From: Saussurea involucrata
Lineage: Eukaryota; Streptophyta; Magnoliopsida; Asterales; Asteraceae
Length of the DNA stretch: 64,000 bases
Direction of reading: 5' to 3'
Assembly (NCBI GenBank): GCA_033807775.1
Contig: CM066313.1
Span: 87,421,484 to 87,485,483 of the forward strand
The notes under the pieces were generated by a model that was given only the letters and a program-made list of their open reading frames with translations, ran no database searches and was not told where the DNA came from. The position numbers were made by a program, and so were the translations under genes. Positions 35,429 through 47,768 of this stretch are shown here, one piece after another (within the stretch, counting starts at the first letter, position 1; each line of letters begins with the position of its first letter).

Positions 35429-35910
35429 TTGTAAATCAAATATTTTTTGAGTAAATTACAGTGATGGTCCATGTCGGTGGTTTGTCCAAATTTTGGATTT
35501 GATTCCTAAAGTAAATTATTTATAGCATTAGTTCTAACTTTTTAATTAACTTTCATTCATATTTATTCTTGATTAACAAGCCTTTGTTAACTATTGGATC
35601 ATCCAACCCCTTGTTTAAATAAAGGGATAAATCAGTCATTTAATAAAACAAAATCAGTTCTCTAATCTATACTAGATGTTTAAATAGTTATTTTCAAGAT
35701 TCAAAAGAATTGTTTTTTAGAGGTCAGAATCTGGATCAGGTCCCTAAAATGAAATAGTTACACCATAAATTCGTGTGGTTGTCATTTTGTCACAATCGGG
35801 TCCCTCTCACTAACTCTGTTAAATGCAGTCTATTAAATAAGGGCAAAATTGTCACTTTACCTTTTTGTTTATTTTTTATTAAAAATAAAAAGATTAAATA
35901 TTATATAATA
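35429..35910. other. Decayed inverted-repeat element ends, no gene
   Basis: GAGTAAATTACAGTGATGGTCC at 35452 matches the terminus of the element at 44322. 35720-35860 (GGTCCCTAAAATGAAATAG, TTTTGTCACAATCGGGTCCC) resembles the opposite arm seen at 46040-46185. Probably old members of the same family. No coding frame. Confidence 0.5.
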
Positions 35911-38900
35911 TCTATATTTATACTATATATATAAGCATGAAACGGCAGTTAATGTTGAAATTTAAGTCGTATGACTTTTGATGTTATATGTACAAGTCTC
36001 GCAACTTACGTCCCTTAAATACAATTTTCAATTTCTAAGTTACACTTTATACCCTTAGAATTAGTTATCCAATTTACTTTTAATCCTTTACTTTTCATTT
36101 TTTATTTTATATCTTTATCATATTAACATAAATAATCGTATATGAACAAGAATGCATTAAAAAAATACATTTTTTTTATAAATTATACTATTGTAATCGT
36201 CTCGTCAATACCTTCAAAATGAGCTCAATATTGAATACTTTTGGATTTAATCATATTATTAAATATCATGAACATGTACGAATTAATTTGTTTTATATCT
36301 CTTGCATTATTCATTTTCATTTTACACCCTTATCTATATCTAATTATCTATATATATATATATTATACTATATATATAAGCACGAAGAAGCAGTTTTATT
36401 GAAAATTAAGACGTATTACTTATTATGCTTATTGTACAATGTGTAAAGCATGATTCTACTTCCCCCTCCACCCACGTTCCCCCAAAACTGCATTTCACCC
36501 ATGTTCCTCCAAAGCATGGATAACAGTTATTTGTTTGAAAATTAAGAGGTATGCATTGTTTTGCATAATGTACAACCTTGAAAGCACATTTTCTGATTCG
36601 TGTCACCACACCCCGCCTTATTTTCCACGTTCCAGCCCATCTCCTCTCCTCAGTCGGTTTTCTAAAAATATAACCTCACCAAATTCATGTTATGTTTGAT
36701 TCCACTCTACAACCTTCTTCCCTGTCGTGATTCTTCTGTATTCTTGGTTCTATACTCTTCTCAATTTTGGTATAAGAAGACCATGGATTTCTTATTATCA
36801 AGTATGTTTCGTTCTCTTTTTATTTGATTTCTTCTTTGTCGTTTCATCTGCTTCTTCATCTAAATTTAGGGTTTCCGGAAATTTAGATGTTCCAAAATTA
36901 AATTTTGAAATTCCGTTTGTCAATTATGGTGTTTTTGCATTTGTTATTTGCAAAGTTGGGTGGTTGAAGTGAATCGAGCTCAAGGGACTATTTATGATGA
37001 TGATGAAAAATACCAACTCCAAGTCGACTTTGCAAAGGTGAGCGATTTTGCATTTCGTTGTTTTGGGTGTTCTGGACTTGGTGACCCCAAATACTTAATC
37101 CATTGATTCTTTAATTCATGGGAGAAACGGAAGTGAACAATACCGAGGTGGGGTGAATATGGTTTAGGTGGCATTGAGAAAGATGTGACTGAAGATGACT
37201 AATTGACTCGTGTTGCATAGGTAAAACTCCCCTTAGTCTCTTAGGTTCATTAAGGTTGTATAAAAGTTCTATGTGTCCCATTAGTGGGCATGATGTATTT
37301 GTTTATTTATTTATTCTCATCCTCAATTTATGGACGATGTAGGAGGAAGTAGAAGTTTCTGGAACATTTGTTCCGAAAAGGAAAATGATGACTTGCATGA
37401 GAGACCGTAATTGAAGTTGAGCAGAGAACAAATGTGATCCTTATTGTACAGGTAAAGAGAGCGTGCTTTCTTTCTTTCTTTCTTTTTTTTCCAAAAATGC
37501 ATCTACCTGTAAAATTCATGGTTATGTCCATCAGTGCATGAGGTTTGATTATTTTGTAACATTTTTTAAACTAAAACAAGAAGTAACAGGAGGCAATCTA
37601 GATATTGTTGTGTTGGTGTAGACTAAATATTAATTTGTGCCATTCTCATTTCGTTTTCCAAAGGTTGCAGGTCAAGCTGAAACGATTAACGTAACATCTA
37701 TGGTTGGTAATTCAATTATTCTTTAATTCATTGCAGGTACTAGAGCTCAAAGTTGGTAGCAAAACACCTATGGTTGTAAGTTCATTTGTCAATTTCATTT
37801 AAACTCTTAATTGTTTATAACAAGAAGTTCCCTATATTGATGTATTCTTAAAAATGATTTCATACATGACTACATGAGAGTACAATTTAGCAAAACAACT
37901 CAAATTCTTGTGCAATTGCCAAGAAGTTGTATCAAAGATTGAGGTATGAGCTTTATCACTCGAACATGGTGCAACAAATTTGTTTCATTTCACTATTCAG
38001 CTTCATTTGAATCCTCATGCAGTTTCCACCTTCCAACAAATCATATGGTCAACAAACTAGAAAGAAAGAATGAGGTATGAACTTGATCCTTCCATTTTTT
38101 AGTATGTGTTGGAGATTCTCTTACTGAATAACTACAACCTTATATTGCTCATCTTGAGCTGATACTTTTTCATTACAATCTCGGATCATATGAATGCCTT
38201 TGGTTGTAGCATCCGATACAAATGTCACTCTCCTTATAACTTTTTGTGGAACACCAATGAGACTATATAATATTGCAATCCTAATGCCATTAGAGAGAAA
38301 CACTAGGTTCTCGATACCTTGTAATGATAAGGCTTAAAGAAGAGCTTAACAGTATGAATTTTGAAACTTGCGCCGAACCTCAGTCACTTGTCTCAAAAAT
38401 TAAATATTGCTACATTAGGTGTCCCATTAATGTTCTTGGATATAACTAAAATAAACTTATTCTGTAATTTCCCCTAATGGACGCCTACAGACCTAGAAAT
38501 CCGTCTTATAACCTCAATAGAAATTATAATTGATTAACACCCTAAAAAATTTACGACATGATAGCATATTATCACGCGTTTGTATTTAAGACCAACTCTA
38601 ATGATAGTTTTCTACTACACCTAATGACCATTCAGTAGTAAAAGTCTTTTTTTTTCTAACCTATGTATCCTATAACTGATCTACTTCAGATATAACAAAC
38701 CACCCCAAGTAGTGTCATATTGGCTTGTTATCAACTAATGTTACCCATCATTTATGATTCAAGTTTTACATGGCTGCAAATGTCAACTAATTTCAAGTTA
38801 AGTAAATTGGCTGCAGAAATTGCATCAGCCTCTTGCCAACTAATGCCACCCATTTCTTCTGTTGTCGGTTATCGTTCTATTGCACAAAGACATATTGGTT

Positions 38901-41847
38901 TACACTTTCTAGATAACACACAAACTGGGTGCATTTACCCACACATCGAACCTAAATTTGGTACTTCCTTTATGTCAAAAATGTAACCTTTTTGCATTTT
39001 TACAACCTAACCCGGTTAAGGTTAACCGTTCACATTCACCCAAATTATCCGTAAGTTCTTATTCATTTGTTTTAAATTGATCTCTAACTTGTAAATTTTT
39101 GCTAATGGAATTAGAAAAAAAAATGTATCTAAGAAGATGAATTAAAAATGGCAATTTGTAATCGTCAGAAAATAATAGTTGGTTTTACTTTTACATTTTG
39201 AATATCATGAAAGAAAATTAATAATTGAGTTGTTCTCAGTAACTAAATATAAGATGCATTAATTGTAAATTTGTTTTGTTCAGACATAAAATTTAGATTT
39301 TTAATCGGTAGTGACATTAATCTTTTATATATGGTTTATAAGAAACTTTTACATACCACTGCATTGCAGCGGGCACATAACAAAATACATGGCTAGGGAT
39401 GTTTTTAAGTTGCTTTCATTAAGGTTTTCTATTTTCATTTTTCTTGTAAGTTTATGATGGTAGAATTGCATTGATGGTTTTTTTGATGACTCAATCACCA
39501 TTGATGAGGTTTTATAAAGTAGATTTTGGGCAAATAAAATTTTATATGTTTTGTTTTAACTACGTCTCGTATAAGCTTGTGGTTCTTGATGGAGTTATTG
39601 TTTGTCTCTCATACCAACAAGATTAGTTCAGTAGTTGTTTGTAGTTTTAATATCATGTAAAAATCTTATTCTTAAAACAAGACTCATGTTACTCATATGT
39701 GGGTAAGTTATACATTGCTGAATGTTGCTTACTAATTTAGTGGGTAAAGTAGGCAATTAATATATGATTGATTGAATTGGTGAGATAAACTAGGTTATGC
39801 CTTTTTGTTTATAGTCAAAATCCGAAAAGGCGGGACATGGCAATACCAATTAAAACTACTGATGCTGATAAGATTTTGAACTAAAAGACTCCAATGTGAT
39901 ATGGCCTTAGTGGCCTGGACACACATTCACATTTATGGTTATTGCTTAGAACATAAAAGAAGTTTCAACCCCTAAAATGTAATAAGGTATGGAAAAGCCT
40001 ATTCAATTATGTCCAACTACTCACAAGATTTTGACATTTTGACTTCTTTTGTATATTCACATAAAGGTTTAGACCCACCTTAAATGTAATAAGGTATGGA
40101 AAAACCTATTCAATCTTGTGCAAGGCGCTGTTCACAATATTTTGTCTTCATTTGTATATTCACATGAAAGTTTAGATCCAAAAACACGTTTTTACTACTT
40201 GTGTATGTTTTATGCATCTGATAGGTTTGATATTATTTTCAATAAATTTGAATGAAGAGTACCGGATTCTGTTTTGAGTCATGGGTCTCACAAAGATGAT
40301 TTTGGTTTCTTAATGGTGAAATAGTTGATGTATTGGATGTTAATATCTTGTGGTATTGAATCCTTTCTCAAATGGTTGTCGGATTTGAGTTTAATGGTGA
40401 GGCTATAAGGGAGTGGTATATCTAAAATTTGATCTTCATTATGAAAATGGAAAACGTTGCTATTGTTACTTAGATAGATGTTTTGTACCGACGCCAATTT
40501 TTAATTTATTTTGTTGTTTAGGATGTATTAGCTTTCTGTTTGGTGTTCTTTTTCAGTTTGCTATCTTACTTGTGGCAACTAAAGATAATCAATATTATTG
40601 TGGTTATTAATAGAGTTGTAATCTTATAACACTTCGGCTTGGTAAAAACGAATTTACATTGGATTTTTACTTATATTTGTTCAAATGTTATATTTCGTTG
40701 CATTGCAGCGGACACATAACTAGAATATATATAGGTTGTTTCTTCTTCCCCAAACCCACAAAGTTCATCTCTCCCACAACTCCGATCACCGAAAAAAATA
40801 GCCCACTAGTAGCTTCGATCACTTGGGAAAAAAAGCAGCACAACACAACATAGGGCATGTTTTTACTAAACGAGCAAACCACCAGCAACTTCGATCGCCG
40901 GGAAAAAAACGACGAAATGGAGGTTGTTCTATTGGTGCAAAAAGTTCACTAAAGGCACACATAAAACCTGCGAGGCGGTGAGGAATGAGGACGACGGGGG
41001 AGGTCGCCGGAGATATGGAAGAAGGTAGCATATAAATGTAAAACCAACAACTCTCTTTCATCTGTGTGTATATATACGGGTCTGTGTGATCTGTGTATAC
41101 ACACACTATCCTTCCTCACATGTGAATATTTGTAAGCTTATGAAGAACCCTCATCTCGAACGATATACACACACGTATATATATATATATATATAATAAA
41201 TAAGTAACTAGCATGTCACATGTCGTTTTTTGGTGAACCGACTTCAGTATTTTTCCGCCTAAACATGTATCTAAACGCAGTTCACATTATAAGTTCATTT
41301 AGCACACTCACATTCACTCCTCCTTAAATCTCTCCTTAATTCAATTTTTTTAATTTATACGTTACATTTACTACTCTTATAATTAGGTATGTAGTTTACT
41401 TTTAATCCCTTACTTTTTTATTTTTCATTTAGACTCTTATCATATAAACATAAATAATGTATATGAACTAAAATGGATTAAAAAAACATTTCTATTTTTT
41501 ACAAATTATACCATTGTAATCATTTCGTCCATACCTTCGAAATGAGCCCAATATTGAATATTTTTTGATCTAATTATATTATTAAATATCATAAATATAT
41601 ACGAATATTTGTGGATGATTACCGACCTTATCGATTCAAGACTTAAAAACTCACAAGATTTTGTATTTTATTTTCTTATGATTGTCTTCTAGCAAATTTT
41701 TACATATAGTTACTTAAAAACCTAGACATATAATCAATTAATAACCATATTCAACCAAATATGAACATGAAATAAAATTATTTTTTAAATTTCTCGACTT
41801 TAGATTCGAGATACTTCGCGCTGCATCGCGCGCGGGGTACTTATCTA

Positions 41848-41848
<1 letters not shown>
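35911..41848 (+). mobile_element. Helitron-like outer element
   Basis: Possible 5' end TCTATATTTATACTATATA after an A at 35910. Possible 3' end at 41815-41848: a CGCGC-TGCATC-GCGCG hairpin, about 12 bases, then CTAG followed by T. This is the Helitron pattern (5' TC, 3' hairpin plus CTRR, insertion between A and T). A 240-bp block at 36046-36284 recurs in direct orientation at 41369-41604, so two related copies or a rearranged one may be present. No Rep/helicase coding is visible. Boundaries are tentative. Confidence 0.4.
36347..40723 (+). mobile_element. Helitron-like inner element with exon-like stretches
   Basis: Possible 5' end TCTATATATATATATATTAT leading into ACTATATATATAAGCAC, the same motif as at 35928. 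Possible 3' end at 40695-40723: a CGTTGC-ATT-GCAGCG hairpin, then about 10 bases and CTAG; the next base is A, not the expected T. A similar hairpin without CTAG lies at 39362-39378. Inside, 36720-37750 has short open pieces bordered by splice-like GTGAGC and TGCAG signals (for example 36975-37035), which could be captured gene fragments; I do not recognise them. 37750-40690 has no gene I can support. Confidence 0.35.

Positions 41849-41898
<50 letters not shown>
41849..41898. repeat. (TA)n microsatellite
   Basis: About 24 TA units between the Helitron-like 3' end and the fold-back element at 41899. Confidence 0.9.
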
Positions 41899-41901
<3 letters not shown>

Positions 41902-43443
41902 GTGTGTTCAAATGAAAACTAATTTTCAATTGTGAACATGAGGACAAGTCACAACCATTGATCAAGACTTGGAAAACTAATCAATGGTTAAAACTTAATG
42001 AAACCAATTGAGAAATGATTATGGACAAATATGGAAATTTGAATCAGCGCCTACCATCTTTGACCTTTTATTTTCTTTTTTAATTAAAAACTTTTACCCC
42101 CTTAAAGTCTAAAATAAATTATCTTAAAAATTATTGATGTTTTAATCAAACAAATTACATAAAAAACGAGAATTTCGTGCTCTTCGATATGACATCCATC
42201 TCGATATAGTTTTTTCTTCATTTCAACCGTTTTACGTGAAATGTTATGTATGTGTTATATTCAGTATGAATATGTATGCACATTTCCTGATGTCCATATT
42301 CAGTATGAATAGCAAAGGGGAACGTTCATTCACTATTCATGATGAACAACACATTATTCAAAATGAATAATACAACATTCAGGATGAATAATACATGAAT
42401 TCCTGATTCATGTATTATTAAACATGACTCATGTATTATTCACCTTGAATGTTGTATTATTCATCCTAAATGGTACATTATTCATGATGAATAATATATG
42501 AATGACCCGTGAAGGTGTGAACACATGACACACTCTCTTTTGTTTTCCGATTCACAACTGCAACTTGGTTTTATTCTTTATGAATATGTATGCACATCTC
42601 CAGGTGTTCGCATTCAGTATGAATAACAAAGGTGAACGTTCATTCACTATTTATGATGAATAATACAATATTTAGGACGAATAATACAGTATTCAATATA
42701 AATAATACATCATTCAGGGTGAATAATACACGATTCATACATCATTCAGGGTGAATAATACACGATTCATGAATCGTGTATTATTCACCCTGAATGATGT
42801 ATTATTCATACTGAATGATACATTATTCATGAAGAATAATACATGAGTGACCCGTGAAGGTGTGAAGACGTGACACACTCTCTTTCGTTCATCGGTTCAC
42901 AATCGAAACTCGATAGGTTCCCGATTCATCTCGATGGGTGTTGGGTTACGGTAATGAAGAACACGATGTCTTAGGACGTTGAAGAAAGTGTTGTAGAAGG
43001 TGATGTCGAGTTACGGACTTACGGTGTCGAGATGTTATTAACACTTGAATACATAAATATTCATAATGAATATAACACATATATGACATTTCACGTAAAA
43101 ACGGTTAAAACAAAAAAAAAATATCGTGATGGATATCATATCAAAGAGCACGGAATTCTCGTTTTTTGATGTAATTTGTTTGATTTAAATATTAGTAATT
43201 TTTAAGATAATTTATTTTAAACTTTAAGGGGGGTAAAAGTTTTTAATTAAAAAAGAAAATAAAAAGTCAAATATGGTTGACGTGAGTTTAAATTATCTTC
43301 CCTTTTTACCCCTAATCACCTTTATTAATAATTGCAATTAAAACTCTATTTATTATGAGTCACTGGATCAATAGAGATGGAATGACCAAGTATCGTCCTC
43401 ACGTTCACAATTGAATTTGAATTTTCATTTGAACTTTCGTCTC
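41899..43443. mobile_element. (TA)n-flanked fold-back element with palindrome array
   Basis: 1.5 kb with very long inverted arms. Left 41899-42290 pairs with right 43060-43443: both ends have GTTCAAATGAAAA, CAATTGTGAAC and GAGGAC, and further in ACATTTCACGTAAAA versus TTTTACGTGAAATGT and AAAACGAGAATTTCGTG versus its complement. The centre (42340-42845) alternates ATTATTCA and TGAATAAT palindromic units. No coding potential. Microsatellites on both sides. Confidence 0.8.
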
Positions 43444-43446
43444 TCG

Positions 43447-43513
<67 letters not shown>
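43444..43513. repeat. (CT)n(TA)n(GA)n mirror microsatellite
   Basis: CT run, TA run, then GA run, together a self-complementary block joining the fold-back element to the next element. Confidence 0.9.
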
Positions 43514-43514
<1 letters not shown>

Positions 43515-43873
43515 GTGGGTTCAAACGAGAACTATTTACGAGAACTACGAGAACGACCGTCCATGTACAAAATCACTGGTGATTTACGTACAAAATCAAT
43601 GTTGATGCGCGCGACTTGCCAAACCGCGGCCCAAACCACGCGTGTCCCAAAATTTTAATCACCAATGATTTTGTACGTGAATCACCAGTGATTTTGTACG
43701 TGAATCACCAGTGATTTTGTACGTGAATCACCAGTGATTTTGTACGTGAATCACCAGTGATTTTGTACGTGAATCACCAGTGATTTTGTACGTGAATCAC
43801 CAGTGATTTTGTACATGGTCGACCGTTCTCGTAGTTCTCGTAAATAGTTATCGTTCTCGTTTGAACCTACTTC
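43514..43873. mobile_element. (TA)n-flanked element with expanded 23-bp array
   Basis: Inverted ends of about 65 bp: GGTGGGTTCAAACGAGAAC, ACTATTTACGAGAAC, CATGTACAAAATCACTGGTGA. The middle shares GATGCGCGCGACTTGCCAAA with the element at 47006, so they are the same family. This copy has gained a tandem array (43677-43814). Confidence 0.85.
43677..43814. repeat. Six perfect 23-bp tandem copies
   Basis: Unit GTGAATCACCAGTGATTTTG plus TAC, repeated six times without a mismatch, 138 bp. Each unit contains the near-palindrome AATCACCAGTGATT. No spacers, so not CRISPR. Confidence 0.95.
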
Positions 43874-43896
43874 TATATATATATATATATATATAT

Positions 43897-44134
43897 GATA
43901 CAAATCAAATGCAAACCTTGCATTTGTTGCACCCCCTTACAAACCAGTGTGCATATATGCATAATCTGATATGCATATATGCATTATCCCATATGAATGT
44001 ATGTCAATTATATGTATATTCTTTCATGTATGCATATACATATGTATATGCACATATGCACGCTGGTTTGTGCATATATGTACACTGGTTTGTAAGGGGT
44101 GCAACAAATGCAAGGTTTGCATTTTACGGAGCCT
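43897..44134. mobile_element. Small (TA)n-flanked MITE with palindromes
   Basis: 238 bp. Arms of about 50 bp share AAATGCAAACCTTGCATTTG, TTGCACCCC and TTACAAACCAGTGT. The centre has GTGCATATATGCA-type palindromes. (TA)n on the left, (CT)n(TA)n(GT)n on the right. Confidence 0.8.
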
Positions 44135-44150
44135 CTCTCTCTCTCTATAC

Positions 44151-44193
<43 letters not shown>

Positions 44194-44284
44194 CATGCAT
44201 GCATGCAGGTGAGGGAAGGTTGGCAACAGTAAAAAACGAATAGATTGGAGATGGTATCATGGTGATTCACGTAATCACGTCTGT

Positions 44285-44321
<37 letters not shown>

Positions 44322-44324
<3 letters not shown>

Positions 44325-45273
44325 TAAATTACAAGATTGGTCCTGTGGTTTACAAAAAATTGCACTGTTGATCCCTAAAATGAAATAATTACGTGTTTGG
44401 TCCTGTGGTTTACATTTTCTCACCCGTTTGGTCCTTCTGTCCTAACTCCATTAACATGACTTTGTTAATTAGGTTAACTAAAAGGGCAATTTAGTTATTT
44501 CATAATTTTTTATTTTCTATTAAAAATACAAGGACTAGGGATGTTAATTGTAATACATAAATATTATGGGTCCACTCTTTCACTCTCTGATCTTTATATA
44601 CACAACACATATGCATATATATATATAGTCACATGAACTCCATCATCCTCATACCACCTCCCAACCAAAGATGATTTCACAATTGCAAAGCTTTCCGTTT
44701 TTTTCTGTGCAGAATATTTTTGAACAATTCTCTTGCTTACTGCTAGTTTTGGAGAATTGAGTCTCAGTTTAACTCCGGTGACTGGTTTTCTCGTCGGAGT
44801 TTGGCTGACTTTTTTGCCGGAAAGTGAGGTTTGTCTGTTTCTTGGGGTGGGTTTTGTTAGGATCGGAGGAAGTTTCAGGTCTATCTCCGGCGACAAATGA
44901 AACCCAGTTGAATTATCGATCTTTTTTGTCGTTGAGATCAATTATGATGTTGGAAGTGGAAGAACTGACCCTACAAGAAGTACACAAGCTGGAAGCAGTA
45001 GTAGCGAGTCCTGACTGAGTTGACCCGGAGGAGGGAGAATGAAAGAAATCTTGAAGTGTTTGAGTCAATTGGGTGAGTGAAGTAGTAGTAGTAGTGTTTT
45101 GAAGAAGGTTTGTAGATGGTTTTTATGTGAGGTCTTAATGATCTTTTTGAAGAATTTCTTGGTGGGTCATGTCTTTGATTTCCCTCAATCTCCCCTTTCA
45201 CTATCTGATGGAGATGGTGTGACTGTGTTGTGTAAATCATCTTTGGTTGGGAGATGATATGGGTATGCTTCTT

Positions 45274-45348
<75 letters not shown>

Positions 45349-45656
45349 ACATATATATGATATATATATACACATGTGTGTTGTGTATACAAAGATCAGA
45401 TAGTGAAAGAGTGGGCCATAATATTTATATATTATATCCCTAGTCCTTGTATTTTTAATTGGAAATATAAAATTATGAAATGACTAAATTTCCCTTTTAG
45501 TTACCCTAATTAACAAAGTCATGTTAATGGAGTTAGGACAGAAGGACCAAAGGGGTGAGAAAATGTAAACCACAGAACCAAACACGTAATTATTTCATTT
45601 TAGGGACCAACAATGCAATTTTGTGTAAACCACAGGACCAATCATGTAATTTACTC
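44322..45656. mobile_element. Long-TIR element carrying an OVATE-family gene fragment
   Basis: 1335 bp. The left arm (44322-44560) starts GAGTAAATTACA and the right arm (about 45420-45656) ends TGTAATTTACTC. The arms are inverted copies of about 240 bp sharing GGTCCTGTGGTTTAC, TTAACATGACTTTGTTAAT and ATACAAGGACTAGGGAT. Long TIRs plus captured host coding sequence fit a Pack-MULE-like element, but the TSD cannot be read in the (TA)n/(CT)n flanks. A long (TA)n(GT)n block sits at 45276-45350. Confidence 0.75.
44668..45060 (-). pseudogene. OVATE family protein (OFP) gene fragment
   Basis: Read on the minus strand: FHSPSSGSTQSG, SLCTSCRVSSSTSNIIIDL, then after a frameshift near 44915 LSPEIDLKLPPILTKPTPR, SLSGKKVSQTP, VTGVKLRLNSPKLA and ESFAIVKSS. 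The order of a CRVSSST/IIID segment, a LPPILTKP segment, a K-R-NSP segment and ESFAxVKSS is the typical middle of plant OFPs, just before the OVATE domain. The OVATE domain and the true start are missing. At the KSS point the sequence runs into the element arm. OFPs are plant transcriptional repressors; this piece cannot act as one. Confidence 0.7.
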
Positions 45657-45668
45657 TTTCTCTCTCTC

Positions 45669-45718
<50 letters not shown>

Positions 45719-45947
45719 TGTTATATAGTTCTATATATGTATGTTTATATATGCAACCAAGAAACAAACACGCCATTCCTCAAATTGGACATTTCTGATT
45801 CATTGCCTCCAATTATTATCATATCCTCTGTTTCCGTTTCCCTTTTTTGTTGCAGGTATGGAGGCGGTGGTCGGTAGTGGTAAAGTAGTTGAAGAAACGA
45901 AGCGCAAGGGTTGTTGGGTTTCATCTTGCAGGTATGGAGGTGCAAGG

Positions 45948-46135
45948 GATGTTGGGTTTAAGAAGAAAAAGTAAAAAAAATGTAAATTGACAAAAATGTC
46001 CTTGAGTTAACGTAATGGATTTAACGATGTTAATGTTAGAGGGACGTCCAATGTATTTTTGTGTGACAAAGGGTTTTTTTTGTGACAAAATGACAACGAA
46101 AGGGACTTCTAGTGTAAATATTTCATTTTAGGGAC
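45948..46135. repeat. 188-bp direct repeat, left copy
   Basis: Matches 61723-61910 with only a few differences (starts GATGTTGGGTTTAAGAAG, ends TTTCATTTTAGGGAC). Continues to GTGTAATTTACTC at 46185, the terminus type of the long-TIR family, so it is part of such an element's right end. Confidence 0.85.
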
Positions 46136-47005
46136 CAAATCCAGATTCTGACCTAACCACACTGACGTCTGGTGTAATTTACTCATTGTTTTTTAAACAA
46201 AATGTGCAACTAGGGGTGTAAATGATGCAAAATGTGCAACTAGGGGTGTAAATGATGCAAGTCGAGCTCGAGTATCATTATACTCGACTTGAACTCCAAA
46301 GCCAATACTCGAGCTCAAACTCGACTTAAAAACTCACGAGTAGTAAAAATCCAAACTTGAACTCGACTTGAAAGCCAATTCCCAAGCTCGAACTCGACTT
46401 GAAAGCCAATTCCCAAGCTCGAACTCGAACTCGTTTCAAGCTCGAACTTGAATCAAACTTGAATTGGAATCAAGGTTGAAGTCATTTGATGCATAATCAT
46501 AAAGCTCAAGCCATTATTCTCAAGCCCTTAAGCTCAAGCCATTGAGCAAAGACAAATGATGTAAAAACAAGGAAAGGAAAAGGTCTATATATAGTGGAGT
46601 TCAAAGCATTGAGTTCTATATCCCACTAATGTGGGATGGAGTAGACACACACCCTAGTTCACCTAGGGGTGCTCACGGGTTGAAGACATTTCGACACATC
46701 AACCCAATGTTGGTGGTTTGAAAAAAATTCAACCCAACCCAACCCAAACAAAGGTACAACCCAACCCAACCCAACCCAACCCGTTCGGGTTGTGTTTAAA
46801 CAAGGTAAAATCAAAAGTAGAAACATAAAAACAAAGAAAACATGCCTTTAAAATACAACCGATATTCAGACAATAATTAGATACTATATATAAAAATATC
46901 TAAACCAAATATGATCAAATAATTTGACGTCTCCAATTTGCATATTTCTTAAATCTTAAACATATCGCCATCAACCGTTTTTCTCAATTCTCATATATAT
47001 ATATA

Positions 47006-47255
47006 GGGGTGGGTTCAAACGAGAACGATAACTATTTACGAGAACTACGAGAACAGCCGCCCATGTACAAAATCACTGGTGATTCACGACTAAAATCACC
47101 ACTGATGCGCGCGACTTGCCAAACCGCGGGCTAAACCGCGCGTGTTCCAGAATTTTCATCACTAGTGATTCTGGTCGTGAATCACCAATGATTTTGTACA
47201 TGGGCGGCTGTTCTCGTAGTTCTCGTAAATAGTTATCGTTCTCGTTTGATCCTCC

Positions 47256-47256
<1 letters not shown>
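47006..47256. mobile_element. (TA)n-flanked element, unexpanded relative of 43514
   Basis: 251 bp. Same inverted ends (GGGTTCAAACGAGAACGATA, ACGAGAACTACGAGAAC) and same centre (GATGCGCGCGACTTGCCAAA) as 43514-43873, but without the 23-bp array. TA on the left, (CT)n(TA)n on the right. Confidence 0.85.
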
Positions 47257-47294
<38 letters not shown>

Positions 47295-47381
47295 GATGCT
47301 GAGTATCTTTTGCAAACCAGTGTATTTGTACAAACTCGTACAAACCATACCTAACTTCATGATTTTGTAAATTTGGCTTCA

Positions 47382-47433
<52 letters not shown>

Positions 47434-47684
47434 TGGCTTCATGAATATACCATTTGACATTTTTCACTAATTTTTTTCGGTGGAGCCCTAAAATACCCTT
47501 ATTTTTGTAAAAAAAATAGTTAAAAATGTCAAATGATATATTCATGAAGCCAAATTATATATTCATGAAGCCAATATATATATATATATATATATACATT
47601 CATGAAGCCAAATTTACAAAATCATGAAGCTAGGTATGGTTTGTACGAGTTTGTACAAATACACGGGTTTGCAAAAAATACCAC

Positions 47685-47688
<4 letters not shown>
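47295..47688. mobile_element. (TA)n-flanked inverted-repeat element
   Basis: 394 bp. Arms share TTTGCAAACC, GTGTATTTGTACAAACTCG, TACAAACCATACCTA and ATTTGGCTTCATGAAT. Two internal TA runs have repeats of the arm tip TTGGCTTCATGAATAT beside them. No coding potential. Confidence 0.8.
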
Positions 47689-47725
<37 letters not shown>

Positions 47726-47768
47726 GGGTTCATCGGGTTGGGTTGGGTTCAAATTTGCGTAACCCGAT

